From positions 1 to 64,000 of the forward strand of contig CAMLMV010000017.1 of assembly GCA_946481275.1 (NCBI GenBank): 64,000 nt of DNA, given 5' to 3'. The DNA comes from an uncultured Massilia sp. Lineage in GTDB: Bacteria > Pseudomonadota > Gammaproteobacteria > Burkholderiales > Burkholderiaceae. Position 1 is the first letter of the stretch, and the number at the start of each line of letters is the position of its first letter. The notes under the pieces are model-generated. The model worked only from the letters and a program-made list of their open reading frames with translations, did not search any database and was not told where the DNA came from. Shown here one piece after another: positions 55,921 to 64,000 of the stretch. A program made the position numbers and the translations under genes.

Positions 55921-56793
55921 ATGCTTGGGAGCACTGTCCTGGAAGTCGCTATCGGCCTGACATTTTGTTATGGCACGGTCGCCCTGATCGTCAGCACCTT
56001 GCAGGAAGCGCTGGCCGCGGCGTTCCGGCTGCGTGCCAACACCCTGCTGGCGGGCGTCAAGACCATGCTCAACGACCCGCGCTTCGACGGGCTGGCGCGC
56101 GCCGTCTACCTGCATCCGCTGGTCAACCCGCACACGGACGGCACCCAGCCGGACGAGCGGGACATGCGTACGCGGCCATCGTACATCGAACCCGCGCATT
56201 TTGCGATTGCGCTAGTGGACAGCCTCTGGAAAGCGCCGGGCGACTTCGCCCAGCTCGGCAACGCCATCGAGACGATCCCCGATCCGCAGGTGCGGCAGGT
56301 GATGCGCGGGCTGTACCGGCGCGCGCGCGACTTGCAGCAATTCCAGGACATGCTGGCCGGCTGGTTCGACAACGCGATGGCGCGCATGTCCGGCACCTAT
56401 AAACGGCGCCAGATGCTGATTTCACTGCTGCTGGCGCTGCTGCTGGCGATCCTGTTCAACATCGACAGCATCCATCTGTTCCGCACCCTGTGGCAGCAGC
56501 CGGCCCTCGCCGCGCATCTGCATGACGCGCCCGGCGCACTGGACCCGGCCGTGTTCGACGCCCTGATGGCGCTGCCGATCGGCTGGACGCGGTTCCCGCC
56601 GGTACCCAATGCCGATTTCGCGCTGCAGGTCGCCGGCTGGATCGTCACGGCGTCGACCGCGCTGTTCGGTGCTCCGTTCTGGTTCGACCTGATGCAGCGC
56701 GTCGTGCGCATGCGCAGCACGGGCACGCGGCCGGAAGAAACGCCGCTGGCGTTGCGCGTGGAAGGCAAGATCGCCGCCACGTCCACGCCCTGA
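55921..56793 (+). CDS. membrane protein of unknown function
   Basis: This 290-residue protein has an N-terminal helix (about 5-25) and two more hydrophobic helices (about 165-185 and 230-255). It carries a conserved-looking cytoplasmic segment STLQEALAAAFRLRANTLLAGVKTML at the start. The arrangement resembles bacterial proteins annotated only as hypothetical transmembrane proteins. It is flanked by folE and nudC on the other strand and stands alone. Confidence 0.75.
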   Translation: MLGSTVLEVAIGLTFCYGTVALIVSTLQEALAAAFRLRANTLLAGVKTMLNDPRFDGLARAVYLHPLVNPHTDGTQPDERDMRTRPSYIEPAHFAIALVDSLWKAPGDFAQLGNAIETIPDPQVRQVMRGLYRRARDLQQFQDMLAGWFDNAMARMSGTYKRRQMLISLLLALLLAILFNIDSIHLFRTLWQQPALAAHLHDAPGALDPAVFDALMALPIGWTRFPPVPNADFALQVAGWIVTASTALFGAPFWFDLMQRVVRMRSTGTRPEETPLALRVEGKIAATSTP

Positions 56794-56804
56794 GCGGCTG
56801 GCCG

Positions 56805-57626
56805 TCAACGGCCGGGCGGACGGTGGCTGTCGACCAGCATGCTCGAGATCGACACGTGCGGCACGCGCTCCGGCCATTCGTCGCCTGGTCCGAACCAGCG
56901 CGCCTCGCTGATCTCGTTGGGGTCGGTACGGATGTCCCCGTCCAGGTAATCGGCCGTGAACGCGATCATCAGCGAGTGCGGGAACGGCCACGACTGGCTG
57001 CCGAAATAGCGCAGGTTGTGCACGCGCAGGCCGACTTCCTCGAACACTTCGCGGTGCACGGCTTCCTCGATCGTCTCGCCCGCTTCCAGGAAGCCGGCCA
57101 GCGGCACGAAGCGTTTGACGGCGGACTGCGTGTGCAGCGCCAGCAGCACCTTGTCGCCGTTGCGGATCAGGACCATCATCGCCGGCGAAATGCGCGGATA
57201 GGCCATGTGGCCGCAATTCACGCACTTGAAGCAACGCTCGCCCGCCGCCAGCACGGTGCCGCTGCCGCAGGCGCCGCAGAAGCGGTGCGTACGCGCCCAT
57301 TCGGCGACCTGGCAGGCACGCGCGGCCACGCCGAGGCGGCCTTCGTCGAACTCCCCGAACAGCAAGCGCAGCCCGCGCCAGGCGTAGCCGGACGGTGCCA
57401 GGGCCTCGTCGTCGACCCAGGCCGTCTGGCAGTAACGGCCGTCCAGCAGGCCTACCGGCTGCAGGCGCGGCGGGTCGAGGGCGAGGCTGCGGACCGCGGC
57501 CTCGTCGGGCAGGCCGAGGTCGGCCTCGCGCACGAGCAGCCGCCCGCCGTGGAAGACGAAGGACAGCGGTGCGGCATCCTGCTGCGGAGCCATCAGGGGC
57601 GTGAACGAGGCGGGCGTCTGGAGCAT
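56805..57626 (-). CDS. nudC: NAD(+) diphosphatase NudC
   Basis: NudC hydrolyses NAD(H) and removes NAD caps from RNA. The 273-residue protein has a zinc ribbon with C117, C120, C135 and C138 (same spacing as E. coli), the Nudix box GFLEAGETIEEAVHREVFEEVG with all key residues, and the NudC-specific SQSWPFPHS (SQPWPFPxS in the consensus). The ATG at 57626 was chosen because the upstream 32 codons look non-coding. Confidence 0.94.
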   Translation of the reverse strand: MLQTPASFTPLMAPQQDAAPLSFVFHGGRLLVREADLGLPDEAAVRSLALDPPRLQPVGLLDGRYCQTAWVDDEALAPSGYAWRGLRLLFGEFDEGRLGVAARACQVAEWARTHRFCGACGSGTVLAAGERCFKCVNCGHMAYPRISPAMMVLIRNGDKVLLALHTQSAVKRFVPLAGFLEAGETIEEAVHREVFEEVGLRVHNLRYFGSQSWPFPHSLMIAFTADYLDGDIRTDPNEISEARWFGPGDEWPERVPHVSISSMLVDSHRPPGR

Positions 57627-57810
57627 GGGGAATCCGTCATCAAGGGCACTGCCGTCGATGATACCGTCTTTCGCCGTACCGTTCAGGCCGCCCCTGCCGC
57701 CTTCCGCCGCATCGACATCCAACGACCGCGCGAATGGATGAACTAATCCAGCTCATCGTGCTCCAAGCCTCAGCAGGACCGTTGCATCGCAACCCAACGC
57801 GGAGGAAACG

Positions 57811-59490
57811 ATGACCGATGTTCCCGTCGTGCTCGGTATTAACCGGACCCAGGACGCCAGTGCCTGCCTGATGCAGGGCTCGCGGCTGCTGTGGGCGATC
57901 CAGAAGGAGCGGCTCACGCGCCACAAGCATCACTGGGGCCGGCCGGGCGACGTCCGCGACCATTACGGACCGCGCCTGCCGTGGCCGGAGCGGCCCATCG
58001 ACATCGTGGTCGAATGCTTTTCGTGCGACGACGAGGCGCGCCACCAGGCCCGGTACGACACGGAACTCGGCGCGACGCTGCGCCTCGCCCCCGGCTGCCG
58101 GCATGTGCGCATCTCGCACCACCTGGCGCACCTGGTCAGCGTCTTCCACCCGTCGCCCTTTCGCGAGGCCGCCGTCATGGTCATCGACGGCCAGGGCAGC
58201 CCCGTCGCGGACCTGACCGACCACTGGAGCGGCGCGGCATACGTGCCGGGCGACTGGCGCGAAGTCGCCTCGTTCTACCGCGCCGACCGCGAACGCGTGC
58301 ACTGCATCGGCAAGCACCTGTGGGACCGGGACGACACGCGCCTCGTCGGCCTCGGCATGTTTTATTTCCTGCTGACGCAGGCCATCTTCCCCGGCGAAGG
58401 CAACGAAGGCAAGGTAATGGGGCTCGCCCCGCACGGCCAGCCGCATGCGCTGGGCCTGCCGCCGCTGGCCGCCGAAGGCGGACAGGTGACGTTGCCGCCG
58501 GCCTGGCGCGACATCCTGCGCGACCACGAACGCTTCCGCTACGGCCAGCCAGGGGTCGCCTTCGCCGACTGCGCCAACCTGGCGGCGGCGGGCCAGCGCG
58601 TCTTCGAGGACGCCATCCTGGCCGTGGCCCGCTGGCTGCATGCGGAGACGGGGCTGGACAACCTGTGCTTCGCCGGCGGCACGGCGCTGAACTGTTCGGC
58701 CAACGAGCGCCTGCTGCGGGAAACGCCGTTCAAACAGGTCTTCATTCCGCCCGCGCCGGGCGATGCCGGCACCGCGCTGGGCTGCGCGCTGTACGGCCTC
58801 ACCGAACTGGCCGGCGCCGGCTGCGCCTACCGCTGGACCCACGATTACCTGGGCCCCGTCCCGCGACACGACGACATCGAAGCCGCCCTGGCCGACCGGG
58901 ACGATCTACACATCGTCCATCTGGCGGATACCGATGCCCTATGCAGCCACATGCTCGACCTGCTGTGCCGGGGCCGCGTACTCGCGCTGTACCAGGGCGG
59001 CAGCGAATTCGGACCGCGTGCCCTGGGCCACCGCAGCATCCTGGCCGATCCGCGCCAGGCCGAAGTCCGCGACTGGATCAATGCGCGCGTCAAGCAGCGC
59101 GAATGGTTCCGTCCGCTGGCACCCGTCGTGCTCGCCGAACGGGCCGCCGAGTATTTCGACCTGCCCCGTACCTCGCCCTTCATGCAGTTCGCCGCGCCGG
59201 TCCGACCAGGCATGATGGCGCGCGTGCCGGCCATCACCCACGTGGACGGCAGCGCGCGCCTGCAGACCGTCGGCCCGGACGACGATCCGCTGCTGCGCCG
59301 CCTGCTGACGGGCTTCGACGCGCGCACGGGCGTGCCCGTCCTGCTGAACACGTCGTTCAACGGCAAGGACGAACCGATCGTGGAAACGCCGGAGGAAGCG
59401 CTCGCGTCGTTCCGCCGCATGCCGCTGCACGCGCTCGCGATACCGCCTTTCCTCGTGACCAAACGGATCGAACCGGAGCTTCCCGCATGA
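57811..59490 (+). CDS. carbamoyltransferase (NodU/CmcH family)
   Basis: This 559-residue enzyme transfers a carbamoyl group from carbamoyl phosphate, through carbamoyl-adenylate, to a hydroxyl of a sugar or antibiotic. The N-terminal Kae1-like domain has GINRTQDASACL and the metal-binding ISHHLAHLVS, then FAGGTALNCSANERLL. The C-terminal YrdC-like domain has the GGSEFGPRALGHRSILADPR region and NTSFNGKDEPIVETPEEAL. Its stop overlaps the next gene's ATG (ATGA). With the downstream glycosyltransferases, a surface glycan is the likely acceptor. Confidence 0.92.
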   Translation: MTDVPVVLGINRTQDASACLMQGSRLLWAIQKERLTRHKHHWGRPGDVRDHYGPRLPWPERPIDIVVECFSCDDEARHQARYDTELGATLRLAPGCRHVRISHHLAHLVSVFHPSPFREAAVMVIDGQGSPVADLTDHWSGAAYVPGDWREVASFYRADRERVHCIGKHLWDRDDTRLVGLGMFYFLLTQAIFPGEGNEGKVMGLAPHGQPHALGLPPLAAEGGQVTLPPAWRDILRDHERFRYGQPGVAFADCANLAAAGQRVFEDAILAVARWLHAETGLDNLCFAGGTALNCSANERLLRETPFKQVFIPPAPGDAGTALGCALYGLTELAGAGCAYRWTHDYLGPVPRHDDIEAALADRDDLHIVHLADTDALCSHMLDLLCRGRVLALYQGGSEFGPRALGHRSILADPRQAEVRDWINARVKQREWFRPLAPVVLAERAAEYFDLPRTSPFMQFAAPVRPGMMARVPAITHVDGSARLQTVGPDDDPLLRRLLTGFDARTGVPVLLNTSFNGKDEPIVETPEEALASFRRMPLHALAIPPFLVTKRIEPELPA

Positions 59491-60845
59491 TCCGTGCGTA
59501 TCCAGGGCGGGCCAGCGTACTGCCCGGCGCCACGCTGCACCTGCACGTGTCGACCGACAGCCGCCGTTTCCGCGTCACGTTCTATCGCTGGAGCGACGGA
59601 CCGGTCGAGATGCTGCGCAGCGACTGGCTGCCCGGCGCATGGGCCGCCGATGCCGCGCCGGACGCGGACTGGCACTGGCCGGCCTATCCCTTCACTATCC
59701 CTCCGGACTGGCCCTCGGCCGTCTACATCGCCGACTTCGAAGAAGAAGGACGCAAAACCACGTTCGACCTCGCGCGCGGCCACGGCGCCGCCCTGTTCGT
59801 GGTACGCGCACGGCCGGGCGGGCGCGGCATGCTCTACAAGCTGCCGCTGGCCACGTACCACGCCTATAACGCCAGCGGCGGCGGCTGCTTCTACGTCCAC
59901 CCGCCGCGTTCGGTCGAGCCGCCGGGCGCGCGGGTCTCGCTGCGCCGTCCCGGCGGCGGCATCGGCGGGCCCGTGTGGTGTGCCGCCGACCACTACGACG
60001 CCGCATCGCCCCGACAGACGTTCGCCCATTGGGATGCGCGCTTCATCCGCTGGCTGGCGCGCAATGGCTACCGCGCGGACTTCTGCACGGACCTCGACAT
60101 CCACGCCGACCCGGCGCTGCTGGCGGGCTACCGCCTGCTCGTATCGGCCGGTCATGACGAATACTGGAGCACCGCGACACGCGACGCCGTCGAGGACTTC
60201 GTCTCCCTCGGCGGCAATCTCGCCTTCTTCGCTGGGAATGTGTGCTGGTGGCGCATCCACGTCGCCGATGACGGGACGGCCATCGTCTGCCACCAGGGCG
60301 GCCCGCACGGCGCCCGCGATCACTGGTGGTCGCCGCGCGGCGCCGCGCGTCCGGAAGACAGTTTGAGCGGTGCCAGCTACCGGCATGGCGGCGGCTGGTG
60401 GGATGGTCCGCGCACGTCCGGCGGCTATCGCGTCCAGCAGCCGGATCACTGGATCTTCACGGAGACCGGCCTGGCCCGCGGCGACGCGCTCGCACGGCAT
60501 AGCTGGCCACCGCTGGCGGGCTATGAATGCGACGGCGTCCCGCTCGACGTCTTCGATGCCGGCCATGGTGCACTGCTGTCCGCCTGGGCGGACGAAGACG
60601 GCACGCCGGACGGCTATGCCTTGCTGGCGGCGGCGCGCCTGGGCCCCGGCTGGCAGGAATTGCCGGCACGTGCCCGCCACGCGGCCGGCGAAGGCATCCA
60701 CACGGCCGCCATGGGCCTGTTCTCGCGCAACGGCACCGTGTTTTCGGCCGGGACCACCGACTGGGCGCAAGTCCTCGACGCCGGCCGGGATCGCCAACTG
60801 GAGCGCGTCACGCGCAATGTCCTCGACGGTCTGTTGCGCGGATAA
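59487..60845 (+). CDS. N,N-dimethylformamidase beta-subunit-like protein
   Basis: This 452-residue protein has an N-terminal beta-domain (about 1-110) and a large domain with YHAYNASGGGCFYVHP, RNGYRADFCTDLDIH and SAGHDEYWS. Those are hallmarks of the DMFase large-subunit C-terminal domain, where Tyr, Tyr and Glu ligate mononuclear iron and a Glu, a His and an Asn-like residue assist hydrolysis. It is translationally coupled to the carbamoyltransferase, so the substrate may be a carbamoylated or amidated sugar; that is inference. No DmfA small subunit is seen. Confidence 0.8.
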   Translation: MIRAYPGRASVLPGATLHLHVSTDSRRFRVTFYRWSDGPVEMLRSDWLPGAWAADAAPDADWHWPAYPFTIPPDWPSAVYIADFEEEGRKTTFDLARGHGAALFVVRARPGGRGMLYKLPLATYHAYNASGGGCFYVHPPRSVEPPGARVSLRRPGGGIGGPVWCAADHYDAASPRQTFAHWDARFIRWLARNGYRADFCTDLDIHADPALLAGYRLLVSAGHDEYWSTATRDAVEDFVSLGGNLAFFAGNVCWWRIHVADDGTAIVCHQGGPHGARDHWWSPRGAARPEDSLSGASYRHGGGWWDGPRTSGGYRVQQPDHWIFTETGLARGDALARHSWPPLAGYECDGVPLDVFDAGHGALLSAWADEDGTPDGYALLAAARLGPGWQELPARARHAAGEGIHTAAMGLFSRNGTVFSAGTTDWAQVLDAGRDRQLERVTRNVLDGLLRG

Positions 60846-60887
60846 GGCGACCTCACCGGAAAGACGCGCGCACGACCGCACGTTTTA

Positions 60888-61952
60888 ATGGAGGAAGAAG
60901 TGTACCGTCGACCACTGCTGCAACGCCTCGATCCGCCTTCGGTCATCGTATTCCGCGCCCTCCACCTGGGCGACATGCTGTGCGCGGTGCCCGCCCTGCG
61001 CGCGCTGCGCGCCGCCCTGCCCCGTGCCCACATCGCGCTGGTGGGTTTGCCATGGGCGCAGCAATTCGCAGACCGGTTCAGTGCCTGCGTCGACGAATTC
61101 ATCGCCTTTCCCGGCCACCCTTTGCTGCCCGAGCAACCGGTCCGGCACGAGGCGCTCGCGCGTTTCTACAACAGTCTCTGCACCCGCCAGTTCGCGCTGG
61201 CGCTCCAGTTGCACGGCAGCGGCGACGTGAGCAACGACATCGTCAGCGGCTTCGGCGCGCAGGCGATGGCCGGGTTCTGCCGTGGCGCGCCCGTCGTCCG
61301 CGACCGCACCGTCCTGTTTCCCTATCCGGAAATCGGCGCGGAACCGGAGCGTCTCCTGTCGCTGATGGAGCAGTTGGGCGCGCCATCGACGGGGGTCCAC
61401 CTGGAATTCCCGCTGTCACGCGACGACGAAGATGAATGGCGCGCCAGCGGCCTCGGCGCGACGCTCACGCCCGGCCACTACCTGTGCATCCATCCGGGCG
61501 CACGCAAGCGGGACAAATGCTGGCCGGCGGCCTTGTTTGCGGAGGTCGGCGACCGCCTCGCGGCCGAGTTCGGCCTCAAGGTGGTGTTGACCGGATCGGC
61601 CGAGGAAGCAGACCTCACCGCCGACGTCGCGGCCCGCATGCATCACACGCCGCTCGACGCCGCCGCGCCCATCTCGATCGGTGCGATGGCCGTCCTGATG
61701 CGTGATGCCAGGCTCTTGCTCTGCAATGACACGGGCGTGTCCCACGTCGCGGCGGGCCTCAGGCTCAAAAGTGTCGTCGTGTTCAGCAAGGCCGACATTG
61801 CCCGCTGGGCGCCGCTCGACCGCCATACGCACCGCTGCATCTGGGATCCCGATGCGGAGCGCGCCCAGGTGGTCCTGCAACATGCACGTGCACTACTGTC
61901 CGGCACGGCACCGAGCCGCCAGCGCAGTGTCGGCATGTGGCCTTACTGGTGA
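60888..61952 (+). CDS. glycosyltransferase family 9 protein
   Basis: This 354-residue GT-B enzyme resembles ADP-heptose:LPS heptosyltransferases. It has FRALHLGDMLCAVPALRALRAALP at the N-terminus, the nucleotide-sugar site HPGARKRDKCWPAALFAEVGD and LLLCNDTGVSHVAAGL near the C-terminus. It probably adds a heptose or similar sugar to LPS core or another glycan. It starts 42 bases after the DMFase-like gene and is likely in its operon. It is convergent with the second GT9 gene, two bases away. Confidence 0.9.
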   Translation: MEEEVYRRPLLQRLDPPSVIVFRALHLGDMLCAVPALRALRAALPRAHIALVGLPWAQQFADRFSACVDEFIAFPGHPLLPEQPVRHEALARFYNSLCTRQFALALQLHGSGDVSNDIVSGFGAQAMAGFCRGAPVVRDRTVLFPYPEIGAEPERLLSLMEQLGAPSTGVHLEFPLSRDDEDEWRASGLGATLTPGHYLCIHPGARKRDKCWPAALFAEVGDRLAAEFGLKVVLTGSAEEADLTADVAARMHHTPLDAAAPISIGAMAVLMRDARLLLCNDTGVSHVAAGLRLKSVVVFSKADIARWAPLDRHTHRCIWDPDAERAQVVLQHARALLSGTAPSRQRSVGMWPYW

Positions 61953-61954
61953 AA

Positions 61955-63028
61955 TTATTGATGAGCCATTGCCGCATGGGCCAGTGCCTCCACCTCGTCG
62001 ATGCCGACATCCGCGACAAAGCTCACATCGTGCGGACAGCGCGTTCGCAGGTTGTCCTCATCGCAGACGGGACAGCGTGTCCGCACCGACAAGGCCACGT
62101 GCAGGGTCGAGGGACGCAACGGCATCCCGTCGATCAGGTTCGTCAGCCAGAAGATGCCGACACTCGGCACGCCCAGGGCGAGACCCAGGTGCAGCGGGCC
62201 GGTGTCGTTCGACACGAGCAGCGCGGCGCGCGCCAGCAGGCCGCACAGCCCGCCCAGGCTCAGCCGGCCTGCGAGTGCGATGGCCGGCGCATGCATGCGC
62301 GCCACGACCTCGTGCACAAGATCCATTTCTTCCGGCGAACCGTTGACGGCGACACAGGCGCCGTCCTGCGCGAGCCGGTCACCCAGTGCCGCGAACGATG
62401 GCGCCGGCCAGCAGCGGCGCGGATCGGTCGACCCCGGCTGCAGCACGATGAGCCGTTTGCCCGCCAGCCCAGGCATGATCGCCGCAGCCTCGTGCCGGTC
62501 GGCTTCCGTGAGCGCGAGTTCCGGTTGCGCGTCAAGCGCCAGCCGCATCTCCGCGCCGGCCAGCCCCGCGATCTCGAGCAAGGCCAGCCTGCGCGGGCTG
62601 GGTTCGCGATACGGCACCCAGCGATCGAGCAAGGGCACGCCCGGCGCGCAGGCCCCCGCCGTCAGGCGCGCACCGAAGCGCAACAGGAATGGATTCGAAT
62701 GACGCCCTCCCCCGAACATCTGCAATGCGATATCGAAACGTTCGGCGCGCATTGCATCGACGAAGCGCTCCACCTGTTCCACGACCGTCTCTGCCGCCCC
62801 CACGCCTTGCACGGGCGGCACCTCGACGACGCGGTCGACCGGTCCGGGCCGCCCCTGCAGGAACGCGCGATGCCAGGCTTTTCCCGCCAGGACCAGCTCG
62901 GCCGCGGGATACGCCTGCTTCAGCGCGTGCAAGGCCGGCAGTGCGAACACGAAATCGCCCACCGCGCTCGGGCGCAGCACGACGATTTTGCGCACCTCGT
63001 CGAGACGATCATAGGCCGGTCGCATCAT
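61955..63028 (-). CDS. glycosyltransferase family 9 protein
   Basis: This 357-residue GT-B protein has VVLRPSAVGDFVFALPALHALKQAYP, LIVLQPGSTDPRRCWPAPSFAALGDRL and LLVSNDTGPLHLGLALG. The C-terminus has a cysteine cluster (RTRCPVCDEDNLRTRCPHD), as in several heptosyltransferase relatives. It is convergent with the other GT9 gene and downstream of the GT2 gene by 18 bases. Confidence 0.9.
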   Translation of the reverse strand: MMRPAYDRLDEVRKIVVLRPSAVGDFVFALPALHALKQAYPAAELVLAGKAWHRAFLQGRPGPVDRVVEVPPVQGVGAAETVVEQVERFVDAMRAERFDIALQMFGGGRHSNPFLLRFGARLTAGACAPGVPLLDRWVPYREPSPRRLALLEIAGLAGAEMRLALDAQPELALTEADRHEAAAIMPGLAGKRLIVLQPGSTDPRRCWPAPSFAALGDRLAQDGACVAVNGSPEEMDLVHEVVARMHAPAIALAGRLSLGGLCGLLARAALLVSNDTGPLHLGLALGVPSVGIFWLTNLIDGMPLRPSTLHVALSVRTRCPVCDEDNLRTRCPHDVSFVADVGIDEVEALAHAAMAHQ

Positions 63029-63046
63029 GCGGCTCGCTCATCGGTA

Positions 63047-63865
63047 TTACGTCAGCGGCAACACATAAGGCGCATCGATGGCCCGTGCCGTGATGGTCGT
63101 CGGCAGTTCCATGTGATACGCACCGGACGGCAGTATTGCGCAGCCGCCGTAAAGCGCCATCACGCGCTGCTGGGCCAGCACGTCCTCGCCGCAATGCTGG
63201 GCCGGCAGGTCGCGCCAGAAGTCGAAACCGCCCACGGCCCGCAGCTTGACCGTATCGAACATCACGCAGCCGCCGACCCAGGCAATCTTGTAGCGCCTGT
63301 TGCGCGAGATTGCCCCGGTCTCGTCCGCCAGGCGGGTCTGCACGTGGAACAGGTTCGCCGCGCTGTGCAGGTGGTGGCGTGCCCACGCCGGGCTGCCGGG
63401 CCGCACGGTTTCCGGCGTCACGGGGCCGTCCCAGAATTCGATCGCTTCCTGCATCGGCCGCAACTGGCCCAGGTAGCTCAACCCGTGCAAGGCGCTGCCG
63501 ACGAAGCCGCAGCGTTCTTCGCCGAGGACGGCATGCAACCGGGCGATGAGGTTTGGCTCGAGGATCACGTCGTCGTCGACGAACAGGCAGCAGGACGCGC
63601 GCACCTGGGCCAGCAGGAAGGCGCGCTGTTCGGCCATGCCGCGGCGGCGCGGGCGCCGGAACGTGTCCACGCTGCGGCCGGTGACGCGCAGGTAGCGCAA
63701 TACCGCCTGCACCTCCCCATGCGTGCAGACGCCGTCGCCATCCGACTGGTCGGCCAGCACGATGCGCAGGGACGGCCAGGTCTGCGCGCCGAGCGCCGTC
63801 AGCGTGACCGCGAGCGCCGCGGGGCGGTTGCGCGTCGGGATCAGGACGTCGATCGTCTCGTTCAC
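63047..63865 (-). CDS. glycosyltransferase family 2 protein
   Basis: This 272-residue inverting GT-A enzyme has VLIPTRNRPAALAVTLTALGAQ, a DQSDGDGV segment, the metal-binding LFVDDDVILEPN (DDD in place of DXD) and WVGGCVMFDTVKLRAVGGFDFWRDLPAQHCGEDV near the acceptor site. The start is GTG at 63865, overlapping the stop of the upstream gene. It belongs to the leftward half of the glycan cluster. Confidence 0.88.
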   Translation of the reverse strand: MNETIDVLIPTRNRPAALAVTLTALGAQTWPSLRIVLADQSDGDGVCTHGEVQAVLRYLRVTGRSVDTFRRPRRRGMAEQRAFLLAQVRASCCLFVDDDVILEPNLIARLHAVLGEERCGFVGSALHGLSYLGQLRPMQEAIEFWDGPVTPETVRPGSPAWARHHLHSAANLFHVQTRLADETGAISRNRRYKIAWVGGCVMFDTVKLRAVGGFDFWRDLPAQHCGEDVLAQQRVMALYGGCAILPSGAYHMELPTTITARAIDAPYVLPLT

Positions 63866-64000
63866 GGCGCCGCCCTTCCATCCCCCTGCGCCTGGCCGTT
63901 GAGGTACGGGTTCAGGGCGGGATCGTTGTACATCTTGAACTGGCGATAGAGCTTGAAATATGCCCGTCCGGCCCGCGCTTCCGTGAGCAGCAGGTCGAGG
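63862..64000 (-). CDS. C-terminal end of a protein of unknown function, cut by the window edge
   Basis: Reading the minus strand from the edge gives about 45 residues, LTEARAGRAYFKLYRQF then KMYNDPALNPYLNGQAQGD, and a TGA at 63862-63864 that overlaps the GTG start of the GT2 gene. The coupling puts it in the same glycan operon. Too little is visible to name it. Confidence 0.65.
   Translation of the reverse strand, partial: LDLLLTEARAGRAYFKLYRQFKMYNDPALNPYLNGQAQGDGRAAP

Overview
The window looks like the replication-origin region of a GC-rich betaproteobacterial chromosome, most likely Oxalobacteraceae (Massilia or a close relative). The support is protein content (dnaA-dnaN-gyrB opposite rpmH-rnpA-yidD-yidC-mnmE, a second infA, two kinds of PHA depolymerase, a MarR-FUSC-DUF1656-HlyD-NodT efflux operon) and strong GC3 codon use. 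The genus is inferred from gene style, not from a search.

Layout: (1) 1-476 holds the 5' end of a leftward 16S rRNA gene with its leader and promoter. (2) 477-12.8 kb is mostly rightward housekeeping: a B12/radical SAM protein, an MCE-type lipid ABC transporter operon, VanZ, a ferredoxin, a hydrolase, a PBP5/6-type carboxypeptidase, an aldo/keto reductase, a CsoR-family regulator, pssA (leftward), a CAP-domain lipoprotein and an Hpt protein. (3) 12.8-18.2 kb is leftward: a zinc-ribbon protein, a DUF1439 lipoprotein, a coupled pair with a DUF3142 protein, and a PAS histidine kinase. (4) 18.3-25.0 kb has an RHH regulator plus PHA depolymerase under a striking palindrome, infA preceded by a highly structured RNA ending in an intrinsic terminator, two cyclic-di-GMP proteins and a broken fatty-acid desaturase gene. 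(5) 25.0-34.7 kb is the origin block. (6) 34.7-39.3 kb is a lower-GC defence island: Vsr, C5 methyltransferase, Eco29kI-like GIY-YIG endonuclease and a DUF262/ParB-like plus HNH nuclease. (7) 39.3-50.2 kb has an unexplained 580-base gap, an HNH protein, an acyltransferase, a second PHA depolymerase, a HAD hydrolase, the efflux operon and an AT-rich orphan membrane protein. (8) 50.2-57.7 kb has a three-subunit molybdenum hydroxylase, a lipoprotein, an IS5-like transposase fragment, folE, a membrane protein and nudC. (9) 57.8-64.0 kb is a surface-glycan-like cluster: carbamoyltransferase, DMFase-beta-like protein, two GT9 and one GT2 glycosyltransferases, and a gene cut by the window edge.

Most genes run away from the origin at about 29.3 kb, so rrn, yidC and mnmE on the left and dnaA, dnaN and gyrB on the right are co-directional with replication. 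The two best candidates for undescribed biology are the multi-helix RNA upstream of infA (20327-20564, minus strand) and the restriction-modification/DUF262-HNH island next to gyrB. No CRISPR array, tRNA gene or intact insertion sequence was seen.
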